Source of the DNA: Mytilus trossulus
Taxonomy: Eukaryota > Mollusca > Bivalvia > Mytilida > Mytilidae
Length of the DNA: 64,000 bases
Direction of reading: 5' to 3'
NCBI RefSeq assembly: GCF_036588685.1
Contig: NC_086381.1
Location: forward strand, 68,207,436 to 68,271,435
A program made the translations under genes and the position numbers. Under the pieces are notes generated by a model. The model did not search any database. It had not been told where the DNA came from and worked only from the letters and a program-made list of their open reading frames with translations. Numbering within the stretch: position 1 is the stretch's first letter; every line of letters starts with the position of its first letter. Below, one piece after another: positions 37,509 through 48,600 of the stretch.

Positions 37509-38449
37509 GTTATACGATAATGACTGATGTACCCATATTTTAACTATTTTATTAATTGTGACTGTTTATTTAACGCATCATGTAAATGTAGTGGAATTTG
37601 ACGAGACTGTTATTAAAGTGAGAGGGTTAGCGCTATAGAACCAGGTTTAATCCACCATTTTCTACATTTGAAAATGCCTGTACCAAGTCAGGAATATGAC
37701 AGTTCTTGTCCATTCGTTTTTTATGCGTTTTGTTTTTTGATTTTGCCATGTGATTATGGACTTTCCAAATTGATTTTCCTCTGAGTTCAGTATTTTTGTG
37801 ATTTACTTCTTCTTTTTTGGACATAGATTTAGGTACTGAAATGACCATGTATGTCAAATTTGAGGTATATGTCTGAAAATGAGGCGGAGGAAGCCGTGTC
37901 TGTTGTTTCTTCAATTTCTAGTAGAAATGCCGACAATTTGTTGAAAAAGCCTTACCTCCAAGTTCAACAAATATGTCAATTGTCAATAAGAACCTTCAGC
38001 ATACTGATCACATATTTCTTTGTGTAGCATGCTTTATCTTTTTTTTCACTATTAGCAAATGAATATACCGTATGGTGTCCCAAAGTAATAAAGTATTTAA
38101 AACATTTGTAAGATTCATAAAATATCCGGTATTTTATCAAACTTCAACAGAAGCGTCTTGCAGACAAAAAGATAGTATAGAGACTCTTAAAGGAATATTT
38201 TTATCATTTTTTTACCTCGTTGTTGTTGGGCCTGCGATTAATAGCAGAAGTAGGCGAGACACTGGGTTCGACGGAACCATTGCGAATTTTAATGTTGAAA
38301 AGCATTGTGGATTGTTGCTTATAGAGGATTTTTCAATTTAAGATGCATGGTGAACGATGGTATACAGGGTTGAAAAATCCTAAGATTTGATAGAACTAAT
38401 TTCAGAAAAAATTTAAAATATAATTTGTAATATAATATATAATCTTTTA

Positions 38450-38840
38450 AGTGTTGACTAGTGGGCTGATGATACTCTCGGGGAAGAAACGTCTACCAGC
38501 AGTGACATCGACCCAGTGGTGTAAATAGTTATCAAAGGTACCATGATTATAATTTAGTACGCTTGACGCGCATTTCGTCTACAAAAGTTTCATCAGTGAC
38601 GATCATATCAAAATATTTATAAAGCCAAATAAGTACAAAGTTGAAGAGCATTGAGGGTCAAAAATTCAAAAAAAGTGTGCCAAATACGGCTAAGGTAATC
38701 TATGCCTAGGATAAGAAAATCCTTAGTTTTTTGAAAATTCAATTTTTTGTAAACAGGAAATTTTAAAAAAAAAAAAATGACCACGTTATTGATATATTTA
38801 TGTCAACACCGAAGTGTTGACTACTGGGCTGGTGAAATGG
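38450..38840 (+). repeat. Dispersed repeat family B, complete copy
   Basis: Starts gtgttgactagtgggctgat, passes gcagtgacatcgacccagtg, tatcaaaggtaccatgatta, agtacaaagttgaagagcat and gccaaatacggctaaggtaa, and ends at the hairpin word gtcaacaccgaagtgttgac followed by tactgggctggtga. This is the clearest unit for defining the family. Confidence 0.65.
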
Positions 38841-38894
38841 AATGTAGAATTAAATTATAAAAGATGAATGTAAAATATTTTTGTATCTATTCGA

Positions 38895-38979
38895 AATAAC
38901 ATAAAAAAAATATGGTGCACACTTTTAAATAACCTACTACGCACGTTATTCAAATGTGCACCACATGTTTTATGTTATT
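38895..38979. mobile_element. Short fold-back element
   Basis: Left arm aataacataaaaaaaatatg, then gtgcacac; right arm gtgcaccacatgttttatgt, then tatt. Arms are about 28 bp and the loop about 28 bp. Non-coding. Confidence 0.6.
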
Positions 38980-39577
38980 CCTTTATAGACAGAAAAAATA
39001 CTATAGTCATTCCTTTAAGAAATTATTTTGCACTTACATGAAGTGATTTTTTTAACAAAATGATCTTCACTAGCAAAAAAACACATACAGTATTGCCTTT
39101 TAATTGATATTGTATCTTAGAAATTTTCTGTTACATGAAAGCGTCCAGCTTATAAATTTGAGCGTTACTGGAGACATCTTGGGCGGATTTGGGACATGAG
39201 CAAACTTATCTATTGTTCCAAAGTAAAAGTTGGAACAAAATTTTATTATTAAATTATTTTCAGAAAATATTAGATTTATAATACTCAGATTAACAATCTG
39301 TATATTTCTTTGATTTCTTTACATTGTTAATAACGTTTATCTTATAAACACATGATATACTTTTTGTAAATTTCTTCATGCATATGTACTATACTATTCA
39401 GTATTTAGTACCGTAGGCCAGGAATTAATTTCCAAATATTATTATCATATGAGTGTTGCATGAAACCTGGCCTACAATATAAAACATTGGACTACTAACA
39501 TGTATATGCGACATTTTAAGGTAACGTGTTGTATTATCACGGCTGAGAATATGGGTCAGAGATCAAGTTTACATATG

Positions 39578-39585
39578 TATATAAA
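39578..39585 (+). promoter_or_regulatory. TATA box of the 15-module gene
   Basis: TATATAAA lies 45 bp before the ATG at 39631. With a start about 30 bp downstream the 5' UTR would be only about 20 nt. A strong TATA close to the ATG is common in inducible or highly expressed secreted-peptide genes. Confidence 0.55.
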
Positions 39586-39630
39586 CGAACAATCCTTGGA
39601 TGTCTATTGTTCCTATCTCCAGTTACGAAA

Positions 39631-42600
39631 ATGAGGATTAGTCTGGTAATCGCTGTTATTTTTGGTGAGTTGTTTCACTTTTGGTTAGAAAAAAATCAGA
39701 CGGTTCAAGATTTCTGTTGTTTTACCTTATGTGGCACTTTGAGAATTGCATTGTTTTGTCATGTTTGCAAAACTATACTTTACAAAAGCGCTTGATAATT
39801 TTCTTATGTCCGAAGCGTTTCACTTAGTTTATACTAATCATGAATGCTCAAAATCAGTTTCGAGGATAGTTTAACTGAGCTGACGCTAACCTCCAGTACT
39901 ATCAACTCATTTTTAGTGATAACATATAACACTTTGTAAATTAAGTGCGTTTGAGACGCATTGCCGGGTAGTTCTTGATTAGAAATGCTTATAAAATCTA
40001 AGGATGTTTATATATGAAGAAACATTATGATGATAATTTTATACTTGTTCCATTGTTAAAATCAAATTTCAACTTAATATCCAACTGTGTCTAAACAAGT
40101 TGAAATTAAAATTCAAACATACATTAAAAATATCAACTTAATTCGAGTACAAACTGACACAAAATAAAGATATAATATATATTAGATGTTGGCTACTGAC
40201 TTAATTAAAACAGTAATCATAATCGAAGGATGGTATTTAATAGTGTTTAATAACAGTGAATATTATGCCTCGCCTGAAATACTCAGAAGATATGTTTCAG
40301 ATAAAACCACTAATGCAATAATGCAAACCCTTGTTCAACTCGTTAATTTCAAGCATTCAATGCTATTTTTCTGACGTTTTATAAACTAACAACCATTTCA
40401 AGTCAAATTTATACCAGATCTTGGTGTGTGCTTAACAAATTTAGCAAACCTTTGTTTTGATATTGAAACACACTTATTCCCGGAAGATTGGTAACAAAAC
40501 TGATATGAAAATGAAACACATGTCCTCCCTTTTCAATTTTATATGATACTAAATAAAACAAATGATCTTACTTATTTACAGCTATGAGGAAGAACTTTGT
40601 TTCAAAATTAAACTTTGTTCTATGATATATCGCATCAAATGTTAATTACAGGTCGCAGATCCATTTGAACTAAGTTATTTGTCATTATTAAATTAAAAGA
40701 CTAAGAAATACAACATGCACAACAAGATTTTTAATAGTGTTGTTATTTTATTTCCAGCTGCAGCATGTGTTTGCACAGCACTAGAAACAGAGAGGTAATT
40801 TAATCAATGTGATATCGAGATTCGGTTAAATAAGATATATATTTTAAAAGGCATAAGTCATCTATACTAAATATATGTTGTAGTATTTTATGAGACTCTT
40901 TTTGGAAGAAAAAGGGTTTCAGAAATAGCACTTGTTCATACTAGTTTATACCCCAGTAAAGATTTTTTCGATGTTGTACACTGCTCAAATGAGGAAGTTG
41001 TTAAAAAAAACTTAGAACGGCATATATATGTAAGTTGCAGTTATACTAGTAGTACATTATTTGATAAAAACAAGTAATCTTTTATTAGACGTCAAGCTGC
41101 CAAATGTGGAAACGGAGAGACATGTGATTGTGGTGATGGCAATCCCCCAGGACATTGTGACCACAATGGAGTGTGTCATTGTCATCACAGGTAAGAAAAG
41201 AAAGATGATTACAACCAAGCTAATTCAGTAGGAGGATGGACACGCCATTCTAAGGATAGTTTTGACATTTACAAAGAATTCTATTTGGCTTTTTCCTGAT
41301 GTTAACTAAGCTGTCTTTTTTTATCATTATTATAATGCAGTTCTATTGTTTACATTATTCAGCTTTTATGCCGTTAGTAATTTTCATGTCAAACATTTCG
41401 TTTCATCATAAACCAAAATGCTTTCTTAACCTTTTAAAACGGCCATTCAAACTGGTTTTTCTATAGTCTTTTGTATGTTTATTGAGTGTGTCGCTATGGA
41501 TTGGTTGGCGACTTCCATCACACAATGTGTACGTATATCTTACATTTTCTTAACTGTCTTATTGTATAAATACAAGTTGTCTTCATTTCATAGTCAACAT
41601 ACATCCAATCAAATACAAAATGTTCTATAAAGAAAATTAAGTTGATTTGAATTTTTTAGACGACAAACAACATGCTCAGATGGTGGTTCTTGCACTTGTG
41701 CTAATGGAACACCAGGACACTGTGACCATGCTGGAACATGTCATTGTCATCACAAGTAAGTAGTGTACTATTGTTCGAACGATCTTTTCGTAAATGTTTA
41801 TTTAGAGTTACATTTTTTAAATGATTCTGATCAACCTAAGTTGCAGTTTTTTAAATCTTAAGTCACTCTCTTATTCATTTCTTTCTTTTTATAATGCTCA
41901 CTCCTCCATTACAAACTTGTTGCGGTAACTTTAATATTGGCTGTTATAACCAGAAAAAACACAATATAATTTTGATTCTTTTTCTTTTTATTCTAGCGTC
42001 ACGTTTGAGTTCTTTGAACATGGGTCTGGCGTCTAAAATAAAAAAAATATTGTATATCGTAGGTTTTGTAAGACTTCGTACAGCCACATATTTCAACAGA
42101 GAGAAAAATAAAGTTATTTATAACATATTATATACCAAGATTGAACAACAACAAACTCATTTGGCACAAAACAAACTCATTGTTTGGACCCTTTATAGCT
42201 TGCTGTTCGGTGTGATCCAAGGTTCCATGTTGAAGACCGTACTTAACCTCTAATGGTTTTTCTTTTACATATTGTGGCTTAGATGGAGAGTTGTCTCATT
42301 TGATAATACCACATCTTCTTATATATTTATATATGTTTTTTCATAAAAAGTTGAATCTAATCATAAATCATAAAAATAAATCCCAAATGTATTTCCAAGT
42401 CATTACCAAAGGATTTTATTATTGTTAATGCATTTTAGACGACAAGATACATGTACAGATGGCGGAACTTGCACTTGTGCAAATGGAACACCGGGACACT
42501 GTGACCATAATGGAGTATGTCATTGCCATCACAAGTAAGTAGTGTGTTTTTCTTCTGACGTTCGTATTTCCAAAATATATCAGGAATAATCTTTTTCAAA

Positions 42601-45600
42601 TAAATTTGATCAATCTTGCTTTTAGTTTCTCAATTTTTGTCACTTTCTGATTCATTGTTTTCTTTTTCTAATTCTTAAATTTTCCGTAAAACATTGACCT
42701 CGTAATTTAAATACTGGCTACAAAATCATAGGAACAAAACAAATCTAAGCTTGTTTCTACTGTTCGATTCTATCGCCCCTTTTGAGTCTAATGTATTCGG
42801 CTCATGCGTCTAGCGTACAAAATTATATAAGTCTTGTATATTTGACATTTGTTTTGCTAAGAATCGTGCAGTCAGATATTGCAACAGAGAGAACTTTTTT
42901 TATGACAAACTATGGTTTATTGCTGATCAACAACTTATTTGACACAGAAATAAATCTATAAGTTTTCAAGTATTTCTTAGCTTATGTTACTAAAAATATA
43001 AATACCCAACTGTTCTTATTCTAAACACAATTATAATTGGTCTTATTATTAGTAAACCGTCATTGTATTTTAGACGACAAGATACATGTACAGATGGTGG
43101 AACTTGCACTTGTGCAAATGGAACACCAGGACACTGCGACCATAACGGAGTATGTCATTGCCACCACAAGTAAGTAGTGTGATATCATCGAACGATCTTT
43201 TCTCAAATATCTACAAGGAATCATTCTTTTTAAATGAGTCTAATCAATCTTTGATTGCGTTCTCGTTTTATCCGTTTTGTTCGTTTTCTAATTCTTAACT
43301 CTCCCAGTAAAACCTTGGCGTGATAACTTTGATACTGGCTTCAAAATAATAGGAACAGAACTAATATAATCTTATTTATCCTGTTAAGATTGAGCCGTTC
43401 CTTTTGGGGTAGTGTAGGCGGAACATGTGTCTTGCGTACACATTTATAAATCTTGTTTATTTAATAAGTCTTTTCGAAGACTTCGTGCAGTCACATATTG
43501 CAACGGAGATAAAAATATGTTTTATAACAATTTATTGTTTATGGCTAATCAACAACTAATTTGACACATTATGAATCAAAATCTATGAGTTTTCATAGCT
43601 GGTGTTACTTAAAAATACAATGAATAACTGTCAATATTCAAAGGTCAATTCTAATGGGTCTAATCATTTGTGAACTCGAATTGTATTTTAGACGACAAAC
43701 AACATGCTCGGATGGTGGATCATGCACTTGTGCAAATGGAACACCGGGACACTGTGACCATGCTGGAACATGTCATTGTCATCACAAGTAAGTAGTATGC
43801 TCTTTTTCGAACGATCTTTACTAAAAAAAAATCTAAGAAAATAATCAACTTTAAATAATTCTGATCAATCTTTGATTGTTTTTTGTTCAAATCTTGTCTT
43901 ATTCGAATTCATTTCGTTCATTTTCTAATTCTTAACTCTTCCAGTAAAAGCTTGACGTGGTAACTTTGATATTGGATACAAAATAAGAGGAACACAACTA
44001 ATCTAATCTTGTTTTTTACTGTTTCGATTATATTGTTCCTTTTGAGTCCAACGTAGGCGAAACATGCGTCTTGCATACACATTCATCAGTTTTGTATATT
44101 TTTTATTTAGTCTTTTCTAAGACTTCTTGCAGTTTATTTCAACAGAGAGTAAAATATGTTTTTGATAAAAAAATATTCTTGATTGCAATTGGTGATCAAC
44201 AACTCATTTGACACAGAATGAAATCTATAAGTTTTTATAGCCAGTGTTATAAAAAAATACAAATGCACACTATCCATATTCAAAAAATCAATACTAATTG
44301 ATCTAATTAATTGTGAACTCGAATTGTATTTTTAGACGACAAACAACATGCTCAGATGGTGGATCTTGCACTTGTGCTAATGGAACACCAGGACACTGTG
44401 ACCATGCTGGAACATGTCATTGCCATCACAAGTAAGTAGTGTGCTCTTGTTCAGGCAATCTTTTCTCAAAGATTTAATTGGAATGATCTTTTTGAAATTA
44501 TTCTGATCAACCTTAGTCACAGTTTTCAAAATCTTCAGTCACATTCTGGTTCATTTCTTTTTCTTTCGTATTCACGTTATCAAGTTTATTATATTTGATA
44601 GCCGGTGTTACTTTTAATTTACAAATGCACACTGTCCATATTCAAAAGCCAATGCTAATTGGTCTAATCATTTGTGTATCGAATTGTTTTCCTAGACGAC
44701 AGACAACATGCTCAGATGGTGGATCTTGCACTTGTGCAAATGGAACACCAGGACACTGCGACCATGCCGGAACATGTCATTGCCATCACAAGTGAGTAGT
44801 TAACTCCTTTTTAAATCTGTATTCGCAGGAAAAACTTTATGTGTTAATTGAATACAGGCTAAAAATAATAATAACAAATTCAATATTATCTCTTTTCTAC
44901 TTTTTCATGTTTTTTTCTCTTGTTCGTAAGATCTTTTCTCAAATATTCATATGGAATAATTCTTTTTTGAATGATTTTTATCAACCTCAATTGCAGTTTT
45001 TTTTAATCCGTATGCATTTTCTGATTTATTTCCATATATACTAATTCTTACTATTGCAGTACAAATTTGTCGATGTTACATAAATCGTGGCTATATTTAA
45101 AAGTTACAAGCATAAAGATAAAATCTTCTTTCAACTTTATCGTTTTTGCGTCACGTTTTAGTCCTATGTAGACTGAACATGCGTCTTGCGTCTTAAAAAC
45201 TTCTTGTATATTTGGTGGTATTGGTTTTTTTTTAAATATCGTAAGGTCACAAATCACAGGGAGAAAAATAGGGTTATTAATAACAAATTCTTGATAATTC
45301 TTGAAAAACGACTTGTTTGGCATAGCATTCTATGTTTTTTATTATTGTAGGTTTCATTTTAATCATACGAAAACCTCCCAAATGTAATCCAAAATCATTG
45401 CAAAGTATATTATTATTAGTAAACCGTAACTGTATTTTAGACGACAAGATACATGCTCAGATGGTGGATCTTGCACGTGTGCAAATGGAACACCAGGACA
45501 CTGTGATCATGCCGGAACATGTCATTGCCATCACAAGTAAGAAGGGAGCTCTTGTTCGAACGTTTTTTTATGAAATATTTATAAGGAATAATTCTTTTTA

Positions 45601-48600
45601 AACTTTTCTGAGGAATCTTTGATGTTTTTTTTTTTTTTTAATTTTGTCTTATTTCAATGCATTTCGTTCTTTCCTAATTTTTAACTCTTTGAGCAGAAAC
45701 TTCACGGGGTAACTTGATCCTGGCTTCGAAATAATAGGAACAAAACTAATCTAATCTTGTTTCTACTGTTCAGATTCAATCGTTCGTTTTGGGTCTAATA
45801 TAGAACATGTGTCGTGCGTACACAGTTATAAGTCTTGTAAGTTAAGTTGTTTTCTAAGACTTCTTGCAGTCACATATTGCAACAGAGCGTAAAATATGTC
45901 TTTGATAACAAACTATTGTTGATGGCTGATCAACAACTCATTTGACACAGAATGAAATTTATAAGATTTCATAGCAGGTGTTACTTTAATTATAAAATGT
46001 CTAACGGACCATATTAAAAAGTCAATGCTAATGAGTATAAATTATAACATGCCTAAGCCTCGGTCCCGATATGGGAGTCTCGGGATGATACCAGGGCCAA
46101 TATGGAAAAGACATGTTATAATCTGTTCATCACATATTTAAGTTCTACATTAAAGAGGAAAACAAATTCAATTATAACAAGTAAACGAAACATAACAGGT
46201 AAAAGCTTACACATTTTGTCACAAAAGTGTCGTCAAGCGTGCAATAACGTCACGTCATTTGGAATCAGTGCACAATTTTAAAATACTTTTTTTGCCCGGG
46301 CAATTTTGAGGTTATTGTAAATGCAAAACCCAAGGTATTCATAACAAATAAGTGATAAGTCATATCATTTGTGAACTCGAATTGTATTTTTAGACGACAA
46401 ACAACATGCTCAGATGGTGGATCATGCACTTGTGCTAATGGAACACCGGGACACTGTGACCATGCCGGAACATGTCATTGTCATCACAAGTGAGTAGTGT
46501 ACTATTGTTCGAATGATCTTTTCCCAAATATTTTAAATGATTCTGATCAATCTTAGTTTGTATTTTTTTAAATCCTAAGTCACTTTCTGATTTTTTTATT
46601 TATTTTTTTTAATTCTTAACTCTTCCGTAATAATCTATCTGGAAATTTGAATACCGGCCTTCAAAATAATAGGAACAAACATAATCTAATCTAGTTTTCG
46701 ATTCGAGTCTAATGTAGATGTCCGATACGTCTTGTATATTTAACAAGGTTCTTTTCTAATATTCTTGCAGTCGTCACCTATTGCAAATGAGAGAAAATAG
46801 TTTTGTTGATAACAAATAGTTGTTTATAGCTGATCAACAACTCATTTGACACAGTAAAACATCGGTTAGTTTTCATAGCTGGTGTTACTTAAAGATATAA
46901 ATACCTGACAATATATATTCTAAAGTCATTGACAATGGGTCTTATTATAAGTAAACTGTCATTGTATTTTTAGACGGCAAGATGCATGTACTGATGGTGG
47001 AACTTGCAATTGTACAAATGGAATACCGGGACACTGCGACCATAATGGAGTATGTCATTGCCATCACAAGTAAGTAGGATGCAATTGGTCGAACAGTCTT
47101 TTCTCAAATATTTATCAGGAATAATCCTTTTAAAATTATTCTTATCAACCTTAGTATTAGAACTTAAAATCTTAAGTCACTTTCTGATTTATTTATTTCT
47201 TTTTATTTCGCACTCTTCAATTAAAAATTGACGTGGCAACTTGAATACCGGCTTCAAATTATAGGAACAAAACTATTCGAATCTTGTTTCTACTATTTTG
47301 ATTGCATTGTCCCTTTCGGACCTAATGTTGGCGGAACATGCGTCTTGCGTTCACAATTATAAGTCTTGTATATTTCAGAAGTTTTTTTTCTAAGACTTCG
47401 TGCGCTCACATATTTCAACAATAAATCAAATATGTTTTTAAAAACAAATTATTGCTGATGGCTGATCAACAACTTATTTGACACATAATGCAATCTGTTA
47501 GTTTTCAAAGCCGGTGTTACTTAAAAACACAATTGCCTAACTGTCCATATTCAAAAGTCAATTATAATGGGGCTTATCATTTGTAACCTCGAATTGTATT
47601 TTTAGACGACAAGATACATGTTCTGATGGTGGGTCTTGCACGTGTGCAAATGGAACACCGGGACACTGTGACCATGCCGGAACATGTCATTGCCATCACA
47701 AGTAAGTAGGGAGCTCTATTTCGATAGATCTTTTCCCAAATTTTTTATTTGGAATAATTCCCTTTTAAAAAAGTCTAATCAACCTAAGTTGTAGTTTTCA
47801 AATCCTATGCCACTTTCTGATTGTTTTCTGACTATTGCGATTTTGTAATGTCATCTTCTTTCTTCATAATCAATTCCAGCGTCACATTTGTGTCATATAT
47901 AGACTGAGCATGTGTCTGACCTCTTTAAAAAATCTTGTATAGTTGGTTTTTGTTTCTTAAACTTTGTACAGTCACATTTTACAAATTTTTATTTGGATAA
48001 ATTCCTTTTTAAAAAAAAAATCTTATCAACCATAGTTGTAGGTTTTCAAATCCTAAGTCACTTTCTGATTGTTTTCTGTCTTTTTCTAATTTTACTGTTT
48101 CAGTAAAAACTTGTCGTTGTAGCTTTAACAGTGAATTTAAAAAGGAGCACTCTTACTTATATAATCTTATTTCTACTTTATCAATTTAAGCGAAACGTTT
48201 GAGTCCTATGTAGACTGAACATGCGTCTGGCGTCTTAAAAAATTCTTGTATGGTTGGTTTTTTTTCTTAAACTTCGTACAGTCACATTTTACAACAGAGT
48301 ATAACATAGGGTTATTGATAACAAATTCTTGTTAATGCTTGATCGACACTCATTTGACACAGTATGATTCATTTAATCATAAACAAAATCTCACATGTAC
48401 AAGTAATCTAAAGACATTGTCAAAAAGTGACTTATGATTAGTGAACCGTAATTGTATTTTAGACGACAAGATACATGTTCTGATGGTGGGGCTTGCACGT
48501 GTGCAAATGGAACACCGGGACACTGTGACCATGCCGGAACATGTCATTGTCATCACAAGTAAGTAGGGAGCTCTTGTTCGATTAATCTTTCCCAAATTTT

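Larger units (their letters stand above)
34254..39577. other. Intergenic region with retroelement fragments
   Basis: No gene is seen. 34960-35060 and 37640-37800 are inverted copies of one repeat (words tccataattacatggcaaaa and gaatggacaagaactgtcat in the first, reversed in the second). 35640-35860 has related words in the first copy's orientation. 35255-35470 is a poor family B copy. 36199-36677, 36485-36980, 36983-37508, 38450-38840 and 38895-38979 are listed separately. A short open frame at 38072-38341 has no support. Confidence 0.5.

Noticed and set aside
41894-42253. 119-codon open frame inside the 15-module gene
   Set aside because: It lies within an intron, overlaps a family A repeat, and has no signal of coding or homology.
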